A stretch of DNA of 23,251 nucleotides from JANRJY01 sp033763735. Its GTDB lineage: Bacteria; Bacteroidota; Bacteroidia; Cytophagales; UBA9547. The notes below the pieces were generated by a model, which made no database searches, was not told the origin of the DNA, and saw nothing but the letters and a program-made list of their open reading frames with translations. Position numbers and translations under genes: made by a program. Where the stretch lies: positions 1 through 23,251 of the forward strand of contig JANRJY010000057.1 in assembly GCA_033763735.1 (NCBI GenBank), given 5' to 3'. Of this stretch, positions 1 through 8,235 are shown in pieces. Each line of letters begins with the position of its first letter. The stretch's first letter is position 1.

Positions 1-759
1 ATATCCTATAACACAGGTAATGTAGGTATAGGAGTGACGAGCCCAACCAATGCAGCATTAGAAATATTAGGAAATTTAAGTGCATCAGGTATAGGCTATT
101 TGAATAGCATAATCAGCACAGGAGTAGCCAACTTGGGTAGTACCACTATTTCAGGTACGGCATCAATTACAGGTTTGGCAGCTACTCAAAGCTTACAAAT
201 AAATGGATTGTCAAACGGAGTATTAAGTGTTGATGGACTTGGAAACGTTGTAACTACTTCAGGTACATTTAGCCAATGGGTAACCTCAACGGGGGGATCG
301 AATATAAGCTACAATGGAGGAGGCGTTTCGATTGGCACAACCACATTAGCTGGAGGAGCCAAATTGAAAGTACAAGGCGATGGAAGCATGGGAGGTATGG
401 TTATTAGTACTCAATACTTTAACAACGCTGTATCTACCAATAGCAGTGGCGCATATGTAGGACTTGCGACAGTTACAGGATACGTTCCAGCAGGCACAAA
501 TAGGTTAATGGCGACAGTTTATGCAGGTTCGCAAGTAGCAAGTACAGGAACCGTGAGATTTAGGGTAATAGATTCTACTCCAACAAATGTCAATTCATCA
601 GCCGTAACAATAGCATTTGGAGGATTGAATGTGTCTCCCGAAATGGTTTTGAATTTTGGGGGATTGAATTCAGGATGGGTCACAATTGTAGTAGAAGGTC
701 AAGCTGGAGCGGGAGATGTATTGAATGTAATTTCTTATACAATTGCCATTAAAGACTAA
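1..759 (+). CDS. C-terminal part of a secreted fibre-like repeat protein (5' end outside window)
   Basis: The reading frame is open from base 1. The residues before the first GTG (base 34) already read ISYNTGNVGIGV, a cassette motif of this protein family, so this is the 3' end of a longer gene and GTG 34 is not its start. The visible part has a cassette ending (NGLSNGVLSVDGLGNVVTTS), a SQW linker and a short VSIGTTT turn. From about base 358 a roughly 130-residue beta-rich C-terminal domain follows (AKLKVQGDGSMGGMV to the end). That domain is clearly related to the C-terminus of the 2421-aa protein downstream: both have AKLKV.GD.S.GGMV, a .YVPAGT or .YIPAGT element and an ending in YtI/FsL plus a positive or acidic tail. 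Composition is rich in Gly, Ser, Thr, Asn and Val and poor in charge. Only 36 bp separate it from the next gene, suggesting one transcript. The role, an extracellular fibre tip, is inference. Confidence 0.85.
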   Translation: MSYNTGNVGIGVTSPTNAALEILGNLSASGIGYLNSIISTGVANLGSTTISGTASITGLAATQSLQINGLSNGVLSVDGLGNVVTTSGTFSQWVTSTGGSNISYNGGGVSIGTTTLAGGAKLKVQGDGSMGGMVISTQYFNNAVSTNSSGAYVGLATVTGYVPAGTNRLMATVYAGSQVASTGTVRFRVIDSTPTNVNSSAVTIAFGGLNVSPEMVLNFGGLNSGWVTIVVEGQAGAGDVLNVISYTIAIKD

Positions 760-795
760 TTACGTTAAAATTACGCTGAGGTATTTAATATATTT

Positions 796-3700
796 ATGAA
801 TAAAATATTAAACATAAGAATAATGAAATGTTTCGAAAGAACAGCTAAGCTTGGATTGGTTTCCATTTTAGTTTTATTTACCTCTTATGTGTACGGACAA
901 AGTAAATCGGTAGGTATTGGCACCAATACTCCCAATCCTAGAGCAGTATTAGATATTAACGTCTCTGACCCTAATACTTTTACCCAAGGGTTATTATTAC
1001 CAAGATTGAATAATTTGCAAAGAGCAAATTTCGCACTTGCTTTGACACCTGCCGATGCCGGTATGAGCGTATATGATATTACAGACAAAACCTTTTATAC
1101 ATGGGATGGAACACAATGGAAAAGTGGAGGTACATTTGCTACAATCACTGGTATTGGAGGCATTACAGTTTCATTTTCCGGAAATGCATTTACAATTGAT
1201 GGAGGTAATATAGCCAGTCAGTGGATCAATACTACTTCTGGTATATACTTTGATGCTGGTTTTGTGGGAATCGGTAATGTAATTCCAAATGAAAAGTTAA
1301 CAGTTCAAGGTAATATTTCTTCTACAGGCACTGTTTTTGGCCAATCTTTACAAATTTATCAAGCAACTAATCAGGCATCATTTTTTGGTACAGATGCTAC
1401 CGGTTCCGCTCAAAATTATCTAGAGTTTTCTTCAGGAAGGTATAACAGTAATAACAATCGCTTGGATGCACGCTGGCAAGTTGGGTTGAATCAACAGGCA
1501 GCTTCAAGCCCAATGGATTTTTGGGGAATTGGCAGAAACAATATTGGATATGATTTCATTGTAACCAGAGATGGAAATGTTGGAGTTGGATTGAATATAT
1601 CTAGTGTTAACGAGAAACTAGTAGTTACCGGAAATTCTTCAGTTACAGGAATTGGATATTTTGGTTCTTTAACTGCTAACAACTTAATTGGTGCACCTAC
1701 CGGAAGTGTACTTACCACTGATGGAATTGGGAATATTGGCTATGGTTCTCTCTCTTCATCTGATTATTGGACATTAGTGGGTTCTAATTTGACTCCTACA
1801 GGGAATTATAACCTCCAGTTGCCTTCAAATGCCTTTAAATATATGATTGGCACTGCAACAGGTTTGAGGTTGGATAATTATTATTCCGTATTTGTTAATG
1901 ATGAAAATCCAACGCCTGGAACCGGATTTGGAAACGCAGTTTTCGGATACAAAGCAGGAAATTCTTTATCTACAGGTGCATATAATAATTTAATTGGATA
2001 TCAAGCAGGGAGAAGCATAACAATAGGATCATATAATAATTTCATTGGAAATTCAGCAGGTGAGTTTACAACAGGATCTGGCAATCAATTTATCGGTGCA
2101 GGTGCTGGCTTTTCAAATATAACAGGCAGCTATAATATACTCATTGGTGATGGAGCTGATGTGGTAAACTCTGGTCAACAATATTCCGTTGCAATTGGTG
2201 CGAATGCGACTGTTGGTGGAAATAATATGATGGCATTAGGTGGTACTGGCTCTTATGCTGTTAATGTCGGTATTGGAACAGGTTTGCCAACTGCAGCATT
2301 GCATGTAGTAGGTGGTGCACGAATTGAGAACTTATCAATTAGTGGATCTATTCTTACTGTAGACGGAAGTGGAAACTTAGGTATGGGTTCCATCCCTTCA
2401 AGTCAATGGACTACAAATGCTTCTGATATTTATTATAATACTGGAAATGTGGGAATCGGGTCATCAAATACAAATTCTAAACTTCACATTAAACAATCTA
2501 GTCAGGTAAATGAATTGTTAACTGATGTTGGTTCAGGTTATTATGGAGCCGGTGTAACTTTTGAAAATAATGGTACTATTGACAAATTCTACATGGGTTA
2601 TGGTTTTGGAGGGATATTCAGAATTGGAAAAGGTACCGCTGCAAATGTGTTTGTTCCAGTAATGACTTTAGATGAAAATTCAGTTGTAGTCCCAGGTACA
2701 TTTACCTCTAACAATTTAAAAATTAGTTCCCTTAGCAATGGTATTTTATCTGTTGATGGATTGGGCAATGTAGTAACTACCTCAATTTCAAATGGAAATC
2801 AATGGATTTCTGCTTCTTCTAATCAAATTTATACCAACAGCTTTGTAGGAATTGGCACAAACAACCCAACCAGAATATTGGATATACGTGGTACAGGAAT
2901 TAGGATTCAACGAGTTACAGATGCTCCTGGGGATAATGCGGAGTTTGAATTTGCCGATGCTATAGATTCCGACGCAAATAGATGGAGATTTGGATTGCGT
3001 CCAAGTGATCAGAATAATAATTTCAATATAGCGAACTGGGTTGGAGGTGCATATAATATACGTTTATTTATGGATCCTTCATCAGGAAATGTAGGTATAG
3101 GCAATCCCAATGGACCAAGTTCTACCCCTCCTGTGCCTAGCGAACGATTGGTAGTGTATGGTAATGCACAAATTACTGGAACAACTAATACTCAAAATTT
3201 AAATATAAATAGTCTTTCAAATGGCATATTGTCAGTCGATGGTCTGGGTAATGTGGTAACCACCTCGATTTCAAATGGGAATCAATGGATTTCTGCTTCT
3301 TCTAACCAAATTTACACCAATAGCTTTGTTGGTATAGGTACCAATAGCCCTTCTAGCCCTTTAACCATTTTTACCAATAACAACAACGGAATCTCCATCA
3401 ATTCTGTTGATAATGGTTTTGCCAATGCTACTATTTTTTTCAATTCAACTAATACGGGATCTTCTCAAATTAGCACCGGAACTATTTCTATGAAAAACAG
3501 TCCCGGCGACAGAGTCTTACAGTTTTTTAATGCAACTCAGGGTATTCCTTCCAACGAATATATTTACAAATTCTTGGATAACTCAACAGTGCCCATAGTT
3601 TCTATTTTAAATAATGGAAACTTTGGAATTGGGAATTTCATTTCTCCAAATGAAAAACTTACGGTATTTGGAAATTCTAGTGTTTCCGGTACAGGATATT

Positions 3701-6700
3701 TCGGAACCTTAGTTGCCAATGACCTTTCAGGTGCTGCAGGTAGCGTTGTAACAGTTGATGGATTAGGTAAACTAGGTATAGGTAGTTTTCCGGCAGTGAA
3801 CAATCAATGGATTTCTGCTTCTTCTAATCAAATTTACACCAATAGCTTTGTTGGTATAGGAGTTTCAAATCCAAATCAGCCTTTGGCAGTTGGGGGAGGG
3901 TATGGAACCGTTAAAACTAGTGCTTTGTTTACAGATGGATCGAACAGCAAAGTAAGAATAAGTCATCCAAACCCTGGAATCGCTGTTATTGGAGCTATTA
4001 ATAATCAACATTTGATATTTGGAGGAATCGCAAATGATGACTCCTCATTTAATCCATATATGACGATTCAATCTAATGGGTCTACCGGCAATGTAGGTAT
4101 CGGAACTACACTTCCTGGTGAAAGATTAGTTGTTGATGGAAATAGCTCTACATCGGGAATTGGTTATTTTGGAACAATAATTGGAAATGATCTTACGGGT
4201 GCTTCTGGTAGTATAGTGACTGTAGATGGTGCAGGCAAATTAGGTATCGGTACTTTAAATATTCCTACAAGTCAATGGATTACCACTTCTTCTGGAAATA
4301 TTTTTACTTCTAGTGCAAGAATTGGAGTTGGTGGAATTAATCCACAATTTGAAATCCATGTTTACAATCCTACACAAGGGGCATATCAACGATTTGAAAC
4401 CCCAAGTACTGGTGGTACTTTTTCTGCAGTAGAATTTAAAACTGGAATTTATAACACTGATGCAGCACCAACCGATTTAAATGCAATATGGCAATGGGGA
4501 ATGGTGCAATCAGGTGGAGTGTCAAATCCTACTGATAGGTATTTTATTGGACGTGCCGGACTACGAACTTCGGATTTTGGTGTTTATAGAGATGGAAATA
4601 TAGGGGTTAACATGATTACCTTACCAAATGAGCGTTTTGTAGTCAATGGTAATAGTTCTGTAAATGGTATAGGTTACTTTGGTACCATTGTAGGAAATAA
4701 TCTTTCAGGTGCTGCGGGTAGCGTTGTAACTGTAGATGGTGCCGGTAAATTGGGATTAGGAACATTTGGCACTAACAATTGGGTCAATTCTGGGGCCAAC
4801 TCTACACATACTACAGGAGGTAACGTAGGTATCAATATTGCCAACCCTATTAATGCAAGATTGGAAGTTGGAGGTAATAACCCAAGTACATCTCCATCCG
4901 GTGCACAAGAAGTTGCTCGTTTTGGTTCTAATGATAATAATGCACTTCGTTTAGGAATTTGGATTCAGACAGATCCTGTTGCAAACAATCAATATATGGC
5001 TTTGAATGCGATTAGTGCCGGCAATAGAAATTTATTATTACAATCCACAGGTGGTAATGTAAGCATAGGAACTGCTTTACCCAATGAAAAATTATTGGTA
5101 CAAGGAAATACTTCTGTAACCGGCATTGGATATTTGGGTTCCATCATTGGTAATAACCTAACTGGCGCAGCAGGAAGTATAGTCACCGTTGATGGAGCTG
5201 GAATGTTGGGATTGGGAACCATGCCAAATGTTGTGTCTAGCCAATGGATTACAACAACTAATGGAATTTATTACAGTACAAGTGTGGGTGTTGGTATGTT
5301 GCCAATTGCTGGTAATACTCTTAATATTAAATCTACTGGCAATTCAACCAAACCAATTAGAGTTGAATATTCAGGCACAACTTTCCCTATATTTGAAGTT
5401 GATCAAGGTTCAGGTGGACAAGGAAACTTAATGTTGTATGATAATGCTGGAGCAAAAATATTTCAATTGGGAGTGGCTACTCCTTCGTATTTTAATGGTA
5501 ATAGCAACTTTGGTATTGGTTTAACAACTCCAAATGAAAAACTTACAGTTCAAGGCAATACAAGTGTTACAGGAATACTTAAAGGGGAAACTTTAATTGG
5601 AGGGAATATGTCAGGAGCGCCAGTTGGTAGTATTGTAACTGTAGATGGAGTAGGAAAACTTGGCTACGGAACCATGCCTTCTGGAATTGGTGGATCGGGT
5701 ACCAACAAAGGAATTGCGTATTTTACGAACAGTAATACTTTAACTTCAGATGGCACTAATTTTACTTGGGATGGCACAACTTTAGGCATAAATGGTAGCA
5801 GCCTGATTATTCATGGAGATGTTACCAATAACTTCTATGCTGGTTCATTAGCTGGAAATAACTCTGGAACAGGTACGGATAATGTGTTTTTTGGATTTAG
5901 AGCGGGCAATGCAAATGCGAATGGTGCTTCTAATAATTTCTTTGGAAAATTTGCCGGTCAGTCTAACACCTCAGGATTGTCCAATAACTTTTTTGGCTTA
6001 AATGCAGGTCAAGCCAATACCTCAGGTGCTCAAAACAACTTTTTTGGTCAAAATTCAGGCTTTTCAAATAACACAGGTTCATTCAATAATTTCTTTGGCA
6101 TTGCGTCCGGAAATTCCAATACCAGTGGTTATGGAAACATTTTTATTGGCTCATTTTCAGGAGTTAATAATAGTACAGGATTCAACAATCTTGCCCTTGG
6201 TACACGTACACAATTTTCAAATAACAACCTAAGTTATGCCGTAGCCATTGGAGCTTATGCCACTGTTGGAGGATCCAATATGATGGCTTTAGGTGCGGAA
6301 AAAGGCAGTGGTTACGAAGTAAAAGTGGGTATCGGTACTAGCACTCCCAATCAAGAACTGGTAGTAGTGGGTAATACTTCAGTAGTCGGTGTTGGTCATT
6401 TTGGTACATTGGTAGGCAATAATATGTTTGGGGCTCCAACAGGAAGTGTAGTTACAGTGGACGGATTAGGTACTTTGGGCTATGGAACGCTTAACATTAC
6501 TTCAAGTCAATGGATCAATTCACTTACTGGAATTTATTATGGATCAACAGTTGGGATTGGTATTGCCCCTACTTCCAACTTTCCTCTGAGTATCAAATCC
6601 ATTGCCAATTCTTCAACAGTGCTTGGAATAATGGGTGCAACATCAACCGGATTGTTGTTTCATGTGGATGAAGAAGGAGGTAATTCAGTTATCCGTATGC

Positions 6701-8061
6701 ACAATAGTGTGGGCACTGTCCGTACACAATTATCTTCCGGAGGTATCAGTTATATGCTCGATAATGTTGGTATTGGAGTTATTAATGCGCCTAACAGTGG
6801 GAATAAATTAATGGTTCAAGGCAATACCAGCATTTCAGGTGCCGCATATCTTGCAAGTATTGTAGGCAATGACCTTGCTGGAGCCGCAGGAAGTATCATT
6901 ACTGTGGATGGGGTAGGTAAGTTAGGGCTTGGTTTGTTTCCTGCGGCATCAACACAATGGTTATCTGCTTCAACAAACCAAATTTATACCACAAGTATGG
7001 TTGGTATTGGTAATGCTAATCCTTCATCAATTTTACATGTACTGGATGTCAAATCTGGTTCCAATATGAGAGGCGTTATTTTTGACATTTCTCAAAGTGC
7101 TACATTCTCAACTAATTATGGCTATTTATTTAATTACTCAATCTCAGGTGCAGGCGGTACCCAACAATTTAATGGATTAGTTACAAGCGTAACAGGTAAT
7201 GCGAATAACTCAAGCAGCAGTACACCTGCATTTTTAGGAATCAATAACTTGACAGGCAATGGTAATGCAATTGGGTTTGATGCATTATTGTCTGGAACAA
7301 ATGCTGGCGCAAAAACAGGTATTAGAGCAGTTGTAAATGGTACAGGTGGTACTCAGAACATTGGTATAAATGTGAACGTTTCGGGAGGATCAGTCAATTA
7401 TGCCGGATTGTTTAACGGTGGTAACGTTGGTATTGGAACCGTTACGCCTACGGCAACTTTAGATGTGGTAGGAAATGCAAAATTTGCCGGACCAATAACG
7501 GTCACAGGACTATCAGGTGGAATTGCTAACCTAGGGGTCAATGCAAATGGCGAAATTGTAACAGTTGCCGGTGCAACCCCTTCTCAATGGACATCTACTA
7601 TAGTTGGCTCTAATGGCATTTTCTATAACTCTGGAAATGTATCAATTGGAGTACCATCTGTAACCGGTGCAAAACTAAAAGTTGGAGGCGACCTAAGTGC
7701 AGGCGGAATGGTGCTGGCCGCTCAGTCGTTTGTAAACCCACAATCTACCTATTCCACTACGGATGTACAGTATTTTACATTACCGATATACATACCTGCA
7801 GGCACTACATCACTTGAAGGAGTATTTACAGGAAGTACTTCCAATGTGGCTACTACAGCAACATATACCTTTGATATTGATGGAGGTGCTGTGGTACAAA
7901 CCAGTACAACAAATTCTGCAGCTATAGCCATAAGTTCAACAGCAAATATCAATGTTACATCATTAGCAGCAGGTTGGCATATGTTAAGTATCAAAATGCG
8001 GTCACAAAATAGTGCAGATGCGGTATATATGTATGGGTTTTCATTGGTAGTTAAAAATTAA
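796..8061 (+). CDS. Giant secreted fibre/adhesin-like protein with cassette and YadA-head-like repeats (2421 aa)
   Basis: A signal peptide is seen, with cleavage after VYG (residue 34). Met10 (base 823) is an equally good start and gives a 25-residue leader. Residues about 36-112 form an N-cap: GIGTNTPNPRAVLDI, GLLLPRL, then SVYDITDKTFYTWDG. This cap is shared with the 1603-aa neighbour. About 12 joint cassettes follow, of the form GNSSV.GIGYFG, G[AS].GS[VI]VTVDG.GKLG.G, SQW.., IYY, VGIG..P. Blocks of 17-residue repeats (NNFFG..AG..NTSG type) occupy residues about 380-487 and 1696-1835, each closed by an A[IV]AIGA.ATVGG.NMMALG cap. The last 130 residues (from about 2292) resemble the end of the upstream gene. 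I see no Cys after the leader, no membrane anchor, no T9SS C-terminal domain and no S74 autocleavage domain. The family resembles phage tail fibres and trimeric autotransporters, so a trimeric surface fibre is likely but inferred. Confidence 0.9.
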   Translation: MNKILNIRIMKCFERTAKLGLVSILVLFTSYVYGQSKSVGIGTNTPNPRAVLDINVSDPNTFTQGLLLPRLNNLQRANFALALTPADAGMSVYDITDKTFYTWDGTQWKSGGTFATITGIGGITVSFSGNAFTIDGGNIASQWINTTSGIYFDAGFVGIGNVIPNEKLTVQGNISSTGTVFGQSLQIYQATNQASFFGTDATGSAQNYLEFSSGRYNSNNNRLDARWQVGLNQQAASSPMDFWGIGRNNIGYDFIVTRDGNVGVGLNISSVNEKLVVTGNSSVTGIGYFGSLTANNLIGAPTGSVLTTDGIGNIGYGSLSSSDYWTLVGSNLTPTGNYNLQLPSNAFKYMIGTATGLRLDNYYSVFVNDENPTPGTGFGNAVFGYKAGNSLSTGAYNNLIGYQAGRSITIGSYNNFIGNSAGEFTTGSGNQFIGAGAGFSNITGSYNILIGDGADVVNSGQQYSVAIGANATVGGNNMMALGGTGSYAVNVGIGTGLPTAALHVVGGARIENLSISGSILTVDGSGNLGMGSIPSSQWTTNASDIYYNTGNVGIGSSNTNSKLHIKQSSQVNELLTDVGSGYYGAGVTFENNGTIDKFYMGYGFGGIFRIGKGTAANVFVPVMTLDENSVVVPGTFTSNNLKISSLSNGILSVDGLGNVVTTSISNGNQWISASSNQIYTNSFVGIGTNNPTRILDIRGTGIRIQRVTDAPGDNAEFEFADAIDSDANRWRFGLRPSDQNNNFNIANWVGGAYNIRLFMDPSSGNVGIGNPNGPSSTPPVPSERLVVYGNAQITGTTNTQNLNINSLSNGILSVDGLGNVVTTSISNGNQWISASSNQIYTNSFVGIGTNSPSSPLTIFTNNNNGISINSVDNGFANATIFFNSTNTGSSQISTGTISMKNSPGDRVLQFFNATQGIPSNEYIYKFLDNSTVPIVSILNNGNFGIGNFISPNEKLTVFGNSSVSGTGYFGTLVANDLSGAAGSVVTVDGLGKLGIGSFPAVNNQWISASSNQIYTNSFVGIGVSNPNQPLAVGGGYGTVKTSALFTDGSNSKVRISHPNPGIAVIGAINNQHLIFGGIANDDSSFNPYMTIQSNGSTGNVGIGTTLPGERLVVDGNSSTSGIGYFGTIIGNDLTGASGSIVTVDGAGKLGIGTLNIPTSQWITTSSGNIFTSSARIGVGGINPQFEIHVYNPTQGAYQRFETPSTGGTFSAVEFKTGIYNTDAAPTDLNAIWQWGMVQSGGVSNPTDRYFIGRAGLRTSDFGVYRDGNIGVNMITLPNERFVVNGNSSVNGIGYFGTIVGNNLSGAAGSVVTVDGAGKLGLGTFGTNNWVNSGANSTHTTGGNVGINIANPINARLEVGGNNPSTSPSGAQEVARFGSNDNNALRLGIWIQTDPVANNQYMALNAISAGNRNLLLQSTGGNVSIGTALPNEKLLVQGNTSVTGIGYLGSIIGNNLTGAAGSIVTVDGAGMLGLGTMPNVVSSQWITTTNGIYYSTSVGVGMLPIAGNTLNIKSTGNSTKPIRVEYSGTTFPIFEVDQGSGGQGNLMLYDNAGAKIFQLGVATPSYFNGNSNFGIGLTTPNEKLTVQGNTSVTGILKGETLIGGNMSGAPVGSIVTVDGVGKLGYGTMPSGIGGSGTNKGIAYFTNSNTLTSDGTNFTWDGTTLGINGSSLIIHGDVTNNFYAGSLAGNNSGTGTDNVFFGFRAGNANANGASNNFFGKFAGQSNTSGLSNNFFGLNAGQANTSGAQNNFFGQNSGFSNNTGSFNNFFGIASGNSNTSGYGNIFIGSFSGVNNSTGFNNLALGTRTQFSNNNLSYAVAIGAYATVGGSNMMALGAEKGSGYEVKVGIGTSTPNQELVVVGNTSVVGVGHFGTLVGNNMFGAPTGSVVTVDGLGTLGYGTLNITSSQWINSLTGIYYGSTVGIGIAPTSNFPLSIKSIANSSTVLGIMGATSTGLLFHVDEEGGNSVIRMHNSVGTVRTQLSSGGISYMLDNVGIGVINAPNSGNKLMVQGNTSISGAAYLASIVGNDLAGAAGSIITVDGVGKLGLGLFPAASTQWLSASTNQIYTTSMVGIGNANPSSILHVLDVKSGSNMRGVIFDISQSATFSTNYGYLFNYSISGAGGTQQFNGLVTSVTGNANNSSSSTPAFLGINNLTGNGNAIGFDALLSGTNAGAKTGIRAVVNGTGGTQNIGINVNVSGGSVNYAGLFNGGNVGIGTVTPTATLDVVGNAKFAGPITVTGLSGGIANLGVNANGEIVTVAGATPSQWTSTIVGSNGIFYNSGNVSIGVPSVTGAKLKVGGDLSAGGMVLAAQSFVNPQSTYSTTDVQYFTLPIYIPAGTTSLEGVFTGSTSNVATTATYTFDIDGGAVVQTSTTNSAAIAISSTANINVTSLAAGWHMLSIKMRSQNSADAVYMYGFSLVVKN
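1933..2256 (+). repeat. YadA-head-like repeat block in the 2421-aa gene, first block
   Basis: This stretch encodes about four consecutive 16-17-residue units of the form N..(F/I)G..AG....TG.. (NAVFGYKAG, NNLIGYQAG, NNFIGNSAG, NQFIGAGAG). A closing motif with VAIGANATVGG and MMALGG follows. The pattern matches left-handed beta-roll head repeats of trimeric adhesins; the fold is inferred from the spacing. Confidence 0.7.
2797..2855 (+). repeat. 59-bp linker repeat, copy 1
   Basis: This encodes NQWISASSNQIYTNSFVGIG. It differs from copy 3 (3802-3860) at 5 of 59 positions and from copy 2 (3280-3338) at 6. The copies lie 483 and 522 bp apart, both multiples of three. Upstream of copies 1 and 2 the similarity continues through NGILSVDGLGNVVTTSIS. 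Confidence 0.85.
3280..3338 (+). repeat. 59-bp linker repeat, copy 2
   Basis: This copy is nearly identical to copy 3, with one mismatch in 59 positions (a silent change in an Asn codon). Such close DNA identity is unusual here, because other cassettes of the same gene match in protein but have diverged in codons. Confidence 0.85.
3802..3860 (+). repeat. 59-bp linker repeat, copy 3
   Basis: This third copy follows a different cassette type (GAAGSVVTVDGLGKLGIG) from copies 1 and 2. The linker therefore appears to have been copied independently of the cassette before it. Confidence 0.85.
5881..6186 (+). repeat. Six in-frame 51-bp repeats (YadA-head-like), second block
   Basis: Six units of exactly 51 bp (17 codons) start at 5881, 5932, 5983, 6034, 6085 and 6136. 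They encode NVFFGFRAG, NNFFGKFAG, NNFFGLNAG, NNFFGQNSG, NNFFGIASG and NIFIGSFSG plus an eight-residue N/S/T/G connector. The NNFFG core is almost invariant over four units, while the DNA varies at codon third positions. The same type of cap as in the first block (VAIGAYATVGG) follows near 6240-6290. Confidence 0.85.
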
Positions 8062-8063
8062 AC

Positions 8064-8105
8064 CTTCCCACTCTCCTTATTAAGGGGCAGGGGGTGAGGT
8101 TAAAA
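8064..8105 (+). repeat. GC-rich intergenic hairpin element, copy A
   Basis: The element starts 2 bases after the stop codon of the 2421-aa gene. It has a pyrimidine-rich left half (CCCACTCTCC), a small palindrome at 8075-8085 and a G-rich right half ending in GGGGTGAGGTTAAAA (8091-8105). Those last 15 bases are identical in copy B. It could act as a 3' hairpin on the mRNA. It belongs to a dispersed repeat family seen in many Bacteroidota genomes. Confidence 0.75.
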
Positions 8106-8186
8106 AGGCAAGAAGGAGGCAAAAACGGAAGGAATTGTCAGAAGGAGCAAAAGAAATAGTATAAAACGGCTATAGTGTCGTCTAAA

Positions 8187-8226
8187 TCACCCCTCTCCAA
8201 GGAGAGGGGCTGGGGTGAGGTTAAAA
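8187..8226 (+). repeat. GC-rich intergenic hairpin element, copy B
   Basis: This is the best-preserved copy. CCCCTCTCC (8190-8198) is a perfect reverse complement of GGAGAGGGG (8201-8209), and TCACCCC (8187-8193) can pair instead with GGGGTGA (8212-8218). The two foldings exclude each other. The copy lies just upstream of the 1603-aa gene, in the same orientation as copy A, with about 80 bp of purine-rich spacer between them. Short open frames across it are products of the repeat, not genes. Confidence 0.8.
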
Positions 8227-8235
8227 TAAAGTATA

